The translations under genes and the position numbers were made by a program. Under the pieces are notes generated by a model, which was not told the origin of the DNA, ran no database searches, and saw only the letters and a program-made list of their open reading frames with translations. A stretch of 64,000 nucleotides of DNA from Nocardia flavorosea NBRC 108225 (GTDB taxonomy: Bacteria; Actinomycetota; Actinomycetes; Mycobacteriales; Mycobacteriaceae), in contig NZ_BDCG01000005.1 in the NCBI RefSeq assembly GCF_001613385.1, forward strand, positions 1-64,000, written 5' to 3'. Below, in pieces: positions 1 through 9,301 of this stretch (the stretch's first letter is position 1; the number at the start of each line of letters is the position of its first letter).

Positions 1-1
1 C

Positions 2-958
2 ACAGCCTGGAAACGCGAGCTCGGCACCACATGGCTCGCCGAACCCTCCAAAGGACCATTGCAGGCGGCACTGCGGAATCTGCAAGCGGCGTTCGACAAG
101 TTCTGGCGCAAACAGACCGGCTACCCGCAGTTCAAGAAGAAGAGCAAGTCGAAGGATTCGGCCACCTACTTCGCCAACTGCTTCACCTATCGCAGCGGGC
201 AGATCAAACTCGCCAAACAGTCGCAGCCGCTGAACATTCGATGGTCCCGTCCGCTGCCGGCCGGGGCAGTACCGTCGCAGGTAACCGTATCGCTGGACGC
301 GGCGGGCCGCTATCACATAGCCGTTCTTGTCGAGGACACGGTCGTGAAGCATGCTCCCACGAAGGCTGTACTAGGCGTGGACGCTGGGCTCACCAGCCTC
401 TATGCGTTCTCTTCCGGGGAGAAGATCAGCACCCCCCGGCACGAGCGCGAGGATCGCGTTCGTTTGGCGCGGGCGCAGCGGGCGCTGTCGAAGAAGGAAA
501 AAGGCTCGAGGAACCGGGCAAAGGCACGTGCGCGTCTTGCGCGGATACATGCTCGGATCGCGGATCGTCGCCTCGATCATCTGCACAAACTCTCGACTCG
601 GTTGGTGCGCGAGAACCAAGTGATCGCCATCGAGGATTTGAGTGTGCGGAACATGGTCCGCAATCGAAGCATGGCGCGGGCGATCTCGGATGCTTCGTGG
701 GCACAATTCCGGATGATGCTGGAGTACAAGGCGGATTGGTACGGGCGCAATGTGGTTGCGGTGGACCGGTTCTATCCGTCCAGCAAGACCTGTTCGGTAT
801 GTGGCCGGATCAACGATTCGATGCCGTTGCAAGTCCGGAACTGGATGTGCCCATGCGGTGCATCTCACGATCGGGACGTCAATGCTGCGAAGAATATTCG
901 GGCCGCTGGGCTGGCGGTCTTGGCCTGCGGAGATGGTGTGAGACCACCCCGCAGCTGA
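2..958 (+). CDS. tnpB: RNA-guided nuclease TnpB of an IS200/IS605-type element (5' end cut by window)
   Basis: The frame is open to the first bases of the window, so the gene begins outside it. TnpB is the RNA-guided DNA endonuclease of IS605/IS1341-type elements. All three RuvC acidic residues are visible in order: D in LGVDAGL, E in IAIEDLSV and D in DRDVNAAKN. A zinc-finger pair (CSVCG, then CPCG) lies between the last two. No stop or frameshift is seen, so the visible part looks functional. No tnpA is visible; it could lie upstream of the window or be absent, as in IS1341-like elements. The 3' end of the gene runs into the element's right end. Confidence 0.93.
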   Translation, partial: TAWKRELGTTWLAEPSKGPLQAALRNLQAAFDKFWRKQTGYPQFKKKSKSKDSATYFANCFTYRSGQIKLAKQSQPLNIRWSRPLPAGAVPSQVTVSLDAAGRYHIAVLVEDTVVKHAPTKAVLGVDAGLTSLYAFSSGEKISTPRHEREDRVRLARAQRALSKKEKGSRNRAKARARLARIHARIADRRLDHLHKLSTRLVRENQVIAIEDLSVRNMVRNRSMARAISDASWAQFRMMLEYKADWYGRNVVAVDRFYPSSKTCSVCGRINDSMPLQVRNWMCPCGASHDRDVNAAKNIRAAGLAVLACGDGVRPPRS

Positions 959-1045
959 TGTGGGGAGGCAACTGTCGATGAAACAGGAAACCCTGGGTGT
1001 GAACCTGGGAATCCTCCGCTTTCGGGCGAGGGTAGAAGCCAAGAC
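870..1045 (+). ncRNA. Putative omega-RNA / right end of the tnpB element
   Basis: In this transposon class the guide (omega) RNA overlaps the 3' end of tnpB and ends at the element's right end. Just after the tnpB stop the sequence carries GGAATCCTCCGCTTTCGGGC followed by GAGGGTAGAAGCCAAGAC, which resembles the conserved right-end hairpin of IS605-family elements (CCTC ... GAGG stem near 1013-1032). Both boundaries are estimates. The flanking bases after about 1045 would act as the guide segment. Confidence 0.5.
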
Positions 1046-1060
1046 TGGCACGATGGCACG

Positions 1061-1699
1061 GTGATAACCGCGACGACTCCGAAAGGTGAACGGCGTCGCC
1101 AGGCGCTGGTGGCTGCTGCCGCCGAATTGCTGCTCGAAGGCGGTTTCGATGCGGTACGGCACCGATCGGTCGCGACCCGCGCCGAACTCCCGCTGGCTTC
1201 GACGACGTACTACTTCGAATCGCTCGAGGATCTGATCGCGCGCGCCGTCGAGTTCAGCGGTAACGCCGAACTCGAGGCGATGCGGCGGCGTGTCGGCGAA
1301 GTGACCCACCGCCGCCGCGGTGCGGAAGCGACCGTCGATCTGGTACTCGACCTGTTGATCGGCTCCGACGGTGTGGACGACGGCGCGCGGGGCCGGTTGA
1401 TCGCCCGCTACGAGCGCACCGTCGCCTCCGCGCGCCATCCCGAGCTACGCGAGGTCCAGCTCCGACTACGCGGGCAGCTCGACGAGCTGCTTGCCGATGT
1501 GCTGCGCCGATCCGACCGGATCGTGCGGCCCGAACAACTTCGCAGGCTGGTCGCGGTGGTCGACGGCGCGGCGGTCGCCGCCCTGAGCGAACCCGATCCG
1601 CAACCCCGGCGGCTGGCCCGCGGAGCACTGCTGGAGGTCATCGATATCGTCGCTCCGGCGACGCACCAGCCGATGGACCGGTACCGGTCATTAGACTGA
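1061..1699 (+). CDS. TetR/AcrR-family transcriptional regulator
   Basis: A 212-residue protein with an N-terminal TetR DNA-binding domain (residues about 8-56): a helix ending in LLLEGGFDAV, then the recognition helix region with STTYYFESLEDLI, the family's typical T-YYYF-K/E-DL signature. The C-terminal ligand domain is alanine/arginine rich and gives no ligand clue. Translation probably starts at GTG; an ATG nine bases earlier runs into a stop after three codons. The gene begins just beyond the tnpB right end and ends 6 bases before purB, so the two are probably co-transcribed. Its target is unknown. Confidence 0.85.
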   Translation: MITATTPKGERRRQALVAAAAELLLEGGFDAVRHRSVATRAELPLASTTYYFESLEDLIARAVEFSGNAELEAMRRRVGEVTHRRRGAEATVDLVLDLLIGSDGVDDGARGRLIARYERTVASARHPELREVQLRLRGQLDELLADVLRRSDRIVRPEQLRRLVAVVDGAAVAALSEPDPQPRRLARGALLEVIDIVAPATHQPMDRYRSLD

Positions 1700-1705
1700 C
1701 CGGAC

Positions 1706-3133
1706 GTGACCTCCGACCTGATTCCCAACGTCCTCGCCACCCGCTACGCCGGCCCGCAGCTGGTGCATCTGTGGTCTCCCGAGCACAAGATCGTGCTCGA
1801 GCGGCGGCTGTGGCTGGAGGTGTTGCGCGCCCAGTCCGAGCTGGGTGTCGAGGTACCGCCCGGAGTGGTCGCGGACTATGAGCGCGTCGTCGAGCAGGTC
1901 GACCTGGCGTCGATCGCCGAACGCGAGCGGGTGACCCGCCACGATGTGAAGGCCCGGATCGAGGAATTCAACGCCCTCGCCGGCCATGAACATGTGCACA
2001 AGGGGATGACGAGCCGCGATCTCACCGAGAACGTCGAACAATTGCAGATCCGGCTGTCGCTGGAACATATCCACGCGCACGGGGTCGCGGTGGCCGCCCG
2101 GCTCGCCGAACGCGCCGCCGAATACCAGGCGCTGGTGATGGCGGGCCGCTCGCACAATGTCGCGGCGCAGGCCACCACCCTCGGCAAACGTTTCGCCTCG
2201 GCCGCCGACGAACTGCTCATCGGCCTCACCCGGCTGCGCGAACTGATCGAACGCTATCCGCTGCGCGGGATCAAGGGCCCGATGGGTACCGCGCAGGACA
2301 TGCTTGATCTGCTCGGCGGTGACGCCGCGAAACTGGCCGCCCTGGAACAGCAGGTGGCCCGGCATCTCGGCTTCACCAGTGTGTTCACCAGCGTGGGCCA
2401 GATCTATCCGCGTTCGCTGGACCACGATGTGCTGTCCGCGCTGGTGCAGATCGGCGCGGCACAGTCCTCGCTGGCGCACACCATCCGGCTGATGGCCGGA
2501 CACGAACTGGTCACCGAAGGCTTCCAGCCCGGGCAGGTCGGCAGTTCGGCCATGCCGCACAAGATGAACACCCGTTCCTGTGAACGGGTCAACGGGTTGC
2601 AGGTGGTGCTGCGCGGGTACGGGTCGATGGCGGCCGAGCTCGCGGGCGCGCAGTGGAACGAAGGTGACGTGTTCTGCTCGGTGGTGCGCCGGGTCGCGCT
2701 GCCGGACGCGTTCTTCGCCCTCGACGGTATGACCGAAACCTTCCTGACGGTGCTCGCCGAATTCGGCGCCTACCCGGCGGTGGTCGCCCGCGAACTGGAT
2801 CGCTACCTGCCGTTCCTGGCCACCACGCGCATCCTGATGGCCGCCGTCCGCGCCGGGGTCGGGCGGGAAGCGGCCCATGAGGTGATCAAAGAACACGCGG
2901 TCGCGGTGGCGCTGGCAATGCGCGAGCAGGGGCGCGAACCCGATCTGCTGGACCGTCTCGCGGCCGACGACCGTCTCCCGCTGGATCGCGCCGCCCTGGA
3001 CGCGGCGCTGGCGGACAAGTCGGCGTTCATCGGCGCGGCGGATGCCCAGGTCGCCGAGGTGGTCGCCCAGGTCGGGAAGTTGGCCGACGCCTATCCCGAG
3101 GCCGCCCGCTACACGCCCGCACCCATCCTCTGA
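1706..3133 (+). CDS. purB: Adenylosuccinate lyase
   Basis: Fumarase/aspartase-superfamily lyase that cleaves SAICAR to AICAR and adenylosuccinate to AMP in purine synthesis. At 475 residues it has the normal length. Signatures include the substrate-binding segment HKGMTSRDLTEN (about residues 95-105), the GRSHNVAAQATTLGKR block and the superfamily signature GSSAMPHKMNTRSCERV (about residue 280). The GTG start follows the TetR stop by only 6 bases, which suggests an operon and possibly translational coupling. It is the first of the purine genes spread over 20 kb. Confidence 0.97.
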   Translation: MTSDLIPNVLATRYAGPQLVHLWSPEHKIVLERRLWLEVLRAQSELGVEVPPGVVADYERVVEQVDLASIAERERVTRHDVKARIEEFNALAGHEHVHKGMTSRDLTENVEQLQIRLSLEHIHAHGVAVAARLAERAAEYQALVMAGRSHNVAAQATTLGKRFASAADELLIGLTRLRELIERYPLRGIKGPMGTAQDMLDLLGGDAAKLAALEQQVARHLGFTSVFTSVGQIYPRSLDHDVLSALVQIGAAQSSLAHTIRLMAGHELVTEGFQPGQVGSSAMPHKMNTRSCERVNGLQVVLRGYGSMAAELAGAQWNEGDVFCSVVRRVALPDAFFALDGMTETFLTVLAEFGAYPAVVARELDRYLPFLATTRILMAAVRAGVGREAAHEVIKEHAVAVALAMREQGREPDLLDRLAADDRLPLDRAALDAALADKSAFIGAADAQVAEVVAQVGKLADAYPEAARYTPAPIL

Positions 3134-3426
3134 GCGGCCTGCCACCGCACGCGCGTGAGGCGTGCAGGATAGTCCGATGGACCGGCGGCAGCGATGTCCG
3201 GATGTGCTCGAAAGGGCCCTGAGGCCGCGAGACCGAACCGGCGAGGCCGTGGCCGTCCGGTGATTCGGGTGCACCCGCGCGAGGAGGTCTCGCGCCTGCC
3301 CACCGACGGGATTCCGGCCGTTGCCGGGCTTCCGGCCCGCATCGGTGGGCGAGGCGAGTGCGATGTCAGATCGCGAACCGCCGGGCCCGGTTCTCGTGCG
3401 CGCGGGTCAGTGCACATAGTGGCGCT

Positions 3427-3858
3427 ATGGATCCGTATTCGATTTTCGCCGACATCATCGCCGGACGCGCCCCGGCCAGCCGGGTGTACGAGGACGACGA
3501 TGTGCTCGCGTTCATGGATATCCGGCCGCTGACCCCGGGGCATCTGCTGGTTGTTCCGAAGATCCCGGCCCGGGATCTCGGTGAGCTGGATCCGGAAATC
3601 GGCGGCAAGTTGTTCAAGGTGGGGCAGCGGCTGGCGGCGGCGCTGCGGGCGAGCGAAGTGGCATGTGACGGCGTGAACTTCTTCCTGGCCGACGGCGTCA
3701 CCGCGGGCCAGGAGGTTTTCCACGTCCATCTGCATGTCATTCCGCGGACCCCCGGAGACGGGTTCGGGCTGCGGGCGCGTCCGCGGACGCCACCGCGGGC
3801 CGATCTGGACTACCTCGCCGGTTCCGTCCGGGGTGCGCTGGAACGGGGAGCGCGATAG
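3427..3858 (+). CDS. HIT-family nucleotide-binding protein
   Basis: A 143-residue histidine-triad protein (HINT/FHIT-like), a family of nucleoside phosphoramidate or dinucleotide hydrolases. The catalytic triad HVHLHVIPR (H-x-H-x-H) is clear near residues 100-108, and the N-terminal FADIIAGRAPASRVYEDDDVLAFMDI segment is classic HIT. I chose the ATG at the MDPYSIFADI start; the frame is open 23 codons further but that extension is arginine-rich and not family-like. It is an isolated gene between purB and an esterase. Confidence 0.93.
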   Translation: MDPYSIFADIIAGRAPASRVYEDDDVLAFMDIRPLTPGHLLVVPKIPARDLGELDPEIGGKLFKVGQRLAAALRASEVACDGVNFFLADGVTAGQEVFHVHLHVIPRTPGDGFGLRARPRTPPRADLDYLAGSVRGALERGAR

Positions 3859-4273
3859 GGGCGTGCCGTCGAAAACCACTTCGGCGCGCTGGTCAGGGGG
3901 CTACGCCGGCATTCGGTTCTTGTGCCTCCTCGGGAGTCGATGCGCAACGCCAAACGCCACCGGTATGCGGCTCGATGCCCGCGTTCCGGTTTTGTCCGCA
4001 GTTCCGTCGATGTGGGCGGCGGGGGGGCCGGCGGTCCCGAGGGCGGATGTCTGCTGTCGACCGGGTCCGGTCGGGCGCCTACCGGGGCGGGGCGGGTGAT
4101 TCCCACTGCCGGAGCGGTTTCGCGGGGCTGGGCGTCCGAGGACACGTAAGGTCGTGTATCAATAACTCTTGGTACGTTTGCTGTTCGAATGCTGAATGTC
4201 GACGATATCGCCGGGGCATGATGGTGTGCGTTGGCCTACGCCGAGTTCTGGGTGGGGATACGGAGGTGTGGAC
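3859..4273 (+). other. Intergenic, no gene seen
   Basis: About 415 bases between the HIT gene and the esterase gene. Open frames here are arginine/glycine-rich and typical of GC-rich non-coding DNA. The last 130 bases are less GC-rich (around ATCAATAACTCTTGGTACG) and probably hold the esterase promoter. The ribosome-binding site GGAGG lies 7 bases before the esterase GTG. Confidence 0.6.
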
Positions 4274-5233
4274 GTGCGGTTGTTCAGGTTAGCTGTGCTC
4301 ATGCTGGCGGTGGTCGGATCGGTTGGTGGCCTCCCGGTTCTCCGGCCGGCTCCGGCGGCTGCGGCCGAGGTCGTCGGAATCGACGCGCTGAGCCCCACCC
4401 GGTCCGCGGTGTTCATCGCCTCGCCCGCGATGAACGAGATCGTGCAGGTGCAGGTGCTGCATCCGGCCGGCGGTGGTTCGCGGCCCAGTTACTACCTGCT
4501 GGACGGGCTGGATCCGGGGGTCGGGCAGAGTACCTGGACCAACGCCACCGACGCCGAACCGTTCTTCCTGGGGAAGGACGTGAACGTGGTGCTCCCGGTC
4601 GGCGGTAAGGCCAGCTATTTCACCGACTGGCAGCGTCCCGACCCGGCCCTGGGCCACTACAAGTGGGAAACCTTCCTCACCCAGGAGCTGCCGTCGATCA
4701 TCGACGCCAACTTCGCCGGTAACGGGGTGAACGCGATCGGCGGGCTGTCGATGGGCGGGCATGCGGCCTACATCCTCGCCGCCCGGCATCCTGCGCTGTA
4801 CACCGCGGTCGCCGGGTACAGCGCCTGTCCGGATACGGGGATGGCCACCGGCGCGGTGCAGTTCTCGATCATGACCCGTGGCGGCAATCCCGACAATATG
4901 TGGGGTCCGGCCGGCGGCCCGGCATGGGCGGCCCACGATCCGGCCCTCATGCTGGACCGATTGCGCGGTAAAACCCTGTACCTGTCCACCGGGACCGGCC
5001 TGCCGGGCCCGCACGAACTGGAATTGAAACCCCAGCTGCCGGAGAACATCGTGCTCGGCGGTCCGATCGAGTTCGCGGTCGACACCTGTGTGATCGCCTT
5101 CGAACGGCGTGCGCGCGCGGCCGGCGTGCCGATCCGGGTCGACTACAGCCCGGTCGGCACCCATTCCTGGTCGTACTGGAACGACCACCTCAAGGCGTCC
5201 TGGCCGGTCGTCGGCCGCGCGATCGGGGCGTAG
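4274..5233 (+). CDS. Secreted esterase, antigen 85 / mycolyltransferase-like
   Basis: An alpha/beta-hydrolase exported by a signal peptide (hydrophobic LFRLAVLMLAVVGSVGG, then an Ala-rich cleavage region PAPAAAA). The nucleophile serine sits in GGLSMGGHAAYILAARHP and the catalytic histidine in GTHSWSYWNDHL, both as in antigen 85 mycolyltransferases. Such enzymes transfer mycolic acids to trehalose or arabinogalactan outside the membrane. The GTG at the DVRLFRL start is preferred because GGAGG lies 7 bases upstream; a GTG two codons earlier is too close to it. Mycolyl transfer is inferred from the family; a general esterase role is possible. Confidence 0.85.
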   Translation: MRLFRLAVLMLAVVGSVGGLPVLRPAPAAAAEVVGIDALSPTRSAVFIASPAMNEIVQVQVLHPAGGGSRPSYYLLDGLDPGVGQSTWTNATDAEPFFLGKDVNVVLPVGGKASYFTDWQRPDPALGHYKWETFLTQELPSIIDANFAGNGVNAIGGLSMGGHAAYILAARHPALYTAVAGYSACPDTGMATGAVQFSIMTRGGNPDNMWGPAGGPAWAAHDPALMLDRLRGKTLYLSTGTGLPGPHELELKPQLPENIVLGGPIEFAVDTCVIAFERRARAAGVPIRVDYSPVGTHSWSYWNDHLKASWPVVGRAIGA

Positions 5234-5257
5234 GGCCGGGCCGCTACGGTGGTGGCC

Positions 5258-7423
5258 ATGGCTGAGACTGGTGGTCCGATGACCGAGGCGGTGACGGCGC
5301 CGACGGCGAAAACGGTGCCGCAGGAGCGAGTGCATCACGGCGATCGTTTCATCGACGAATACGAGTGGCTGCGGGACAAGGACAACCCGGAGGTCATCGC
5401 CTATCTGGAGGCCGAGAACGCCTACACCGAGGCGCAGACCGCGCATCTGGCTCCGCTGCGCGAGAAGATCTTCGACGAGATCAAATCTCGCACGCGGGAA
5501 ACCGATCTCTCGGTGCCCACCAGGCTGGGCGAGTACTGGTACTACTCGCGCAGCTTCGAGGGTAAGCAGTACGGCGTGCAGTGCCGCTGCCCGATCGACG
5601 CCGCCGCGGCCGGTATCGACGCCTGGACCCCGCCGAAGCTGGAGGCCGATACCCAGATCCCCGGCGAGCAGGTGCTGCTGGACAGCAACGAGCTGGCCGA
5701 AGGCCACGATTTCTTCGCCCTCGGCGCGTTCTCGATCAGCCACGACGGGAACCTGCTGGCCTTCTCGGTCGATACCGCCGGCGACGAGCGCTACACGCTG
5801 CGGTTCAAGGATCTGCGCACCGGTGAACTGCTCGGCGACGAGATCGCGCGGACTGCGCCCGGCGCCACCTGGTCGCTGGACGGCAGCCACGTCTTCTATC
5901 AGACGGTCGACGAATCATGGCGCCCCGATACCGTCTGGCGGCACCGGCTCGGGTCCGCCACCGAAACCGATGTCAAGGTCTTCCACGAGCCGGACGAGCG
6001 GTACTGGGTGAGTATCGGCGGCACCAGGTCCGAGAAGTACCTGATGATCTGGGTGGGGTCCAAGATCACCACCGAGGGCTGGGTACTGGAATCGGATAAC
6101 CCGACCGGTGAGTTCCGGGTGCTGATGCCCCGCCGTGAGGGCGTGGAGTACGCCGCCGAACACGCTGTGGTGGCGGGACAGGACCGGTTCCTGATCCTGC
6201 ACAACGACGTCGTGGACGGAGTGAAGGCGGAGAACTTCGTACTTGCCGAGGCCCCGGCCGACGATCCCGCGCAGCTGCGCACGCTGATCGGGCACCGCGA
6301 TGATGTGCGGCTCGAGGATATCGACGCGTTCGCCGGGCAGCTGGTGCTCAGCTACCGCCGGGAGGCGCTACCGCGGGTAGCGGTGTGGCCGCTCGGCCCG
6401 GACGGTTACGGCGAGCTGCGCGAGATCGAATTCGACCTCGAGCTCTACAGTGCCGGGCTCGGATCCTGCCCGGAATGGGATCAGCCCACCCTGCGGGTCG
6501 GGTTGACCTCGTTCATCACCCCGACCCAGGTTTTCGACTATGTGGTGGACACCGGGGAACTGCTGCTGCGCAAGGAGCAGCCCGTGCTCGGTGGCTATGA
6601 CGCCGGAGACTATGTACAACACCGTGATTGGGCCGAGGCCGCGGACGGCACCCGGATCCCGATCTCGATCGTCGCCCGCCGCGATACCGATCTGGGCACC
6701 GGCCCGAAACCGCTGCTGCTCTACGGGTACGGCTCCTACGAGGCCAGTATGGACCCCGGGTTCTCGGTATCACGGTTGTCGCTGCTGGACCGCGGGATGG
6801 TCTTCGCCATCGCCCATGTGCGCGGGGGCGGTGAGATGGGGAGACTGTGGTACGAGAACGGCAAAACCCTCACCAAGAAGAACACCTTCACCGACTTCGT
6901 CGACTGCGCACGGCATCTCGTGGAGAACGCAACCACGTCGGCGGACCGGATGATCGCCGACGGCGGCAGCGCCGGTGGCCTGCTGGTGGGTGCGGTGGCG
7001 AATATGGCACCGGAACTCTTCGCCGGGGTGCTGGCCAATGTGCCTTTCGTCGACCCGCTGACCTCCATACTCGACCCCTCGCTCCCGCTGACCGTGATCG
7101 AATGGGACGAATGGGGAAACCCGTTGGCGGACAAGGACGTCTACGACTACATGAAATCGTATTCGCCCTACGAGAACGTGGTGGCGCAGGACTATCCGGC
7201 AATCCTTGCCATCACCAGCATCAACGACACCCGGGTGCTGTACGTGGAACCGGCGAAATGGGTTGCGAAACTCCGCGCCACCAGGACCGGGGACGCGCCG
7301 CTGCTGCTGAAAACCGAGATGAGCGCGGGGCACGGCGGGGTCAGCGGGCGGTACGAGAAATGGCGCGAGGTCGCGTTCGAGTACGCCTGGGTCCTCGACA
7401 CTGTCGGTGCCGGCGACCGGTAG
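5258..7423 (+). CDS. ptrB: S9-family oligopeptidase (protease II / prolyl oligopeptidase type)
   Basis: A 721-residue serine peptidase with an N-terminal beta-propeller and a C-terminal alpha/beta-hydrolase domain. Catalytic residues are visible: Ser in DGGSAGGLLVGAVANM, Asp in TSINDTRVLYVEPAKW and His in SAGHGGVSGRYEKW. The length matches bacterial oligopeptidase B, which degrades short peptides after basic residues. In M. tuberculosis the equivalent is split into two genes (ptrBa/ptrBb); here it is intact. The start could be seven codons downstream (MTEAVTAP). It lies right after the esterase with no evidence of functional coupling. Confidence 0.93.
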   Translation: MAETGGPMTEAVTAPTAKTVPQERVHHGDRFIDEYEWLRDKDNPEVIAYLEAENAYTEAQTAHLAPLREKIFDEIKSRTRETDLSVPTRLGEYWYYSRSFEGKQYGVQCRCPIDAAAAGIDAWTPPKLEADTQIPGEQVLLDSNELAEGHDFFALGAFSISHDGNLLAFSVDTAGDERYTLRFKDLRTGELLGDEIARTAPGATWSLDGSHVFYQTVDESWRPDTVWRHRLGSATETDVKVFHEPDERYWVSIGGTRSEKYLMIWVGSKITTEGWVLESDNPTGEFRVLMPRREGVEYAAEHAVVAGQDRFLILHNDVVDGVKAENFVLAEAPADDPAQLRTLIGHRDDVRLEDIDAFAGQLVLSYRREALPRVAVWPLGPDGYGELREIEFDLELYSAGLGSCPEWDQPTLRVGLTSFITPTQVFDYVVDTGELLLRKEQPVLGGYDAGDYVQHRDWAEAADGTRIPISIVARRDTDLGTGPKPLLLYGYGSYEASMDPGFSVSRLSLLDRGMVFAIAHVRGGGEMGRLWYENGKTLTKKNTFTDFVDCARHLVENATTSADRMIADGGSAGGLLVGAVANMAPELFAGVLANVPFVDPLTSILDPSLPLTVIEWDEWGNPLADKDVYDYMKSYSPYENVVAQDYPAILAITSINDTRVLYVEPAKWVAKLRATRTGDAPLLLKTEMSAGHGGVSGRYEKWREVAFEYAWVLDTVGAGDR

Positions 7424-7450
7424 TCGGCAGCGCTGATCGCCACGGTGATA

Positions 7451-7491
7451 GCTCTACCCTTCCGGCTGCCGGGCGACCGGACGGGTAGAGC
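7451..7491 (+). terminator. Possible terminator hairpin after the S9 peptidase
   Basis: Arms GCTCTACCC and GGGTAGAGC pair perfectly around a 23-base GC-rich loop, 28 bases after the peptidase stop. There is no clear T-run, so termination is inferred. The rest of the gap to 7745 shows no gene. Confidence 0.45.
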
Positions 7492-7745
7492 CACCGGCCT
7501 ACCGAGCGACCGGACGGCAGGCGCCGCGCGGTTCCCGTCCGCGCACGTCACGGCACCGGCGTGCGTCGTTCCGTCCCACGCTCGCCGGGTGCGCGGCCGC
7601 GGGCGCCCGCGGGGGGGTGGCGACCGGACCGTGGCCGGATGTTCGCCCGGCAGTCACACCCGCTGCACGGTCTGGTCACCGGACCTGCATGTATAGGTCA
7701 TCGGCATGGCATACGGCGGTCACCTCCGGCTGCCACCGTTGGTAC

Positions 7746-8447
7746 ATGAACGCTGAGCTGCTCGTATCGGTGTCCGGAGTCCGGGAAACCACCCGGGACG
7801 CGGCGATCGGGTTCGCCGAGGAGATGGATCAGCGCGGTGTGCGGTTGTCGCTGCTGGTGGCGCCCCGCCTGAAGGGGAAGTACCGGCTGACCGACGACCC
7901 CACCTCGCAGGAGTGGTTGCGTGGCCGCCGGGAACGCGGGGACGCCATCGTGCTGCACGGGTACGACCAGGCTGCCACGAAACGGCGCCGTGCCGAATTC
8001 GCGACCCTGCCCAAACACGAGGCGCTGCTGCGGCTCACGGCGGCCGATCGGGTGATGGAGCAGGTCGGGCTGCGGACCCGGCTGTTCGCGGCCCCGCGCT
8101 GGGATGCATCCGCCGGTGCCGTCGCGGCGCTGCCCGAGCTCGGTTTCCGGGTGTCGCTGGGGCTGAACGGTATTCACGATCTACAACGCAATACCGTGCA
8201 GAAGGCGCGGGTCTACGGCATCGGTGAAGGTTTCCGGGCCGAACCGTGGTGGTGCCGGGCGCTGGTGCTCGGCGCTGCCCGGACCGCCCGGCGCGGCGGG
8301 GTGTTGCGGCTGGCGGTGTCGGCCGCGCAGCTGGGGCGGCCGGGTCCGCGGCAGGCGATGCTGGATGCGGTCGATCTCGCGCTGTATCACGGGGCGCGCG
8401 GCGATGTGTACCGCTGGGAAGTCGTTGCCGCGGTGCGCGCGGCCTGA
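7746..8447 (+). CDS. DUF2334 / polysaccharide-deacetylase-like protein
   Basis: A 233-residue cytosolic protein resembling M. tuberculosis Rv0784 by content and position. The NodB-like barrel elements are LLVSVSGVRETTRD, LSLLVAPRLKGKYRL, GDAIVLHGYDQ (residues about 64-74) and LFAAPRWDASAGAVAALPELGFRVSLGLNG. The HGYD and APRWD motifs fit DUF2334 deacetylase-like enzymes, though the substrate is unknown. The ATG at MNAELLVS is chosen; the frame is open further upstream but with non-family sequence. It is convergent with the next gene. Confidence 0.8.
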   Translation: MNAELLVSVSGVRETTRDAAIGFAEEMDQRGVRLSLLVAPRLKGKYRLTDDPTSQEWLRGRRERGDAIVLHGYDQAATKRRRAEFATLPKHEALLRLTAADRVMEQVGLRTRLFAAPRWDASAGAVAALPELGFRVSLGLNGIHDLQRNTVQKARVYGIGEGFRAEPWWCRALVLGAARTARRGGVLRLAVSAAQLGRPGPRQAMLDAVDLALYHGARGDVYRWEVVAAVRAA

Positions 8448-8451
8448 GACT

Positions 8452-8487
8452 CCGCCGCCCCCTGATCGGCGATAACGGGGGCGGCGG
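8452..8487 (+). terminator. Terminator between convergent genes
   Basis: An 11-bp perfect stem (CCGCCGCCCCC / GGGGGCGGCGG) with a 14-base loop begins 4 bases after the DUF2334 stop and is followed by TTTC. It lies between convergent genes and may serve both. Confidence 0.7.
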
Positions 8488-8508
8488 TTTCGGCCGGGTA
8501 TTGCCGGC

Positions 8509-9153
8509 TCAGAAGGCGGTGGTGTCTTCCGGGCGGAGCGGTGTGAACTCCGTGTCGCTCTTGCGCATTTCGTCGAGCCGGCTGAAGTAGACCCCCCAGG
8601 CCTGCTCGGCGATGATCCCGTAGTGGATGGGGAACGCCACCCGCGGCGCGACCGAACGCAGATAGTCGACCGCTTCGCTGATCTTCATCCACGGCGCCGC
8701 GGCGGGGACCGCCAGTACATCCACCGGGGTGTAGGGCACCCACAGCGAATCACCCGGATGGACGAACCGGGTCGGGTTGCCGGTGTTGCCGAGTTGGAAC
8801 ACGGTGTTGTCGACGACCGGGAGCTCGGGATGGATCACCGCGTGCCGGCCGCCGCCGCCGGTGATCCGCAACTCGCCGAGCTCGATCACATTGCCCGCGT
8901 GCACCGCCTCCCACGGACCCTCGTGTAACTCGGCGGTCTGCGGGTCCGACAGCAGGCGGGCGCCGGGGTTGGCGGCGATCAGCGCCTCGATCCGCTTCGG
9001 GTCGATATGGTCTGCGTGCTGATGGGTGACGGCGATGGCGTCCAATCCGGTGAGACCTTCGAAACCGTGCGAGAACGCGCCGGGATCGAAGAGAACCTTC
9101 TTACCGTGCAGTTCGACGAGTACGCAGGAGTGACCGAAATGGGCTACATGCAT
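8509..9153 (-). CDS. Metallo-beta-lactamase-fold hydrolase (UlaG-like)
   Basis: A 214-residue metal-dependent hydrolase related to M. tuberculosis Rv0786c. The metal-binding motif THQHADHID (H-x-H-x-D-H, about residues 43-51) is intact; further ligands fit HAVIHPE and the C-terminal FPIHYG. The N-terminal MHVAHFGHSCVLVELHGKKVLFDPG is the UlaG/RNase Z-like start with the first conserved His. It is divergent from purS. The substrate is not predictable. Confidence 0.88.
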   Translation of the reverse strand: MHVAHFGHSCVLVELHGKKVLFDPGAFSHGFEGLTGLDAIAVTHQHADHIDPKRIEALIAANPGARLLSDPQTAELHEGPWEAVHAGNVIELGELRITGGGGRHAVIHPELPVVDNTVFQLGNTGNPTRFVHPGDSLWVPYTPVDVLAVPAAAPWMKISEAVDYLRSVAPRVAFPIHYGIIAEQAWGVYFSRLDEMRKSDTEFTPLRPEDTTAF

Positions 9154-9301
9154 GCTCCCAGGCTAGTACTGCAGGACGGGTTCACCTCACCCGCCGCGAG
9201 CGCCGGTAGTCGCGGCAATTAGGCTGCTCAGGTAACCCCATCAGCGTTCCGGCCCGTTGCAGCGCCGGGCGCAGCTCACCCCTTTTCGTGAGGAGCAACC
9301 C

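Noticed and set aside
1691..3274. Long minus-strand frame (over 500 codons) opposite purB, and similar ones opposite purL, purF and cydA
   Set aside because: High-GC codon bias creates open antisense frames; their translations are His/Arg/Gly-rich with no family motif, while the plus strand carries clear enzymes.
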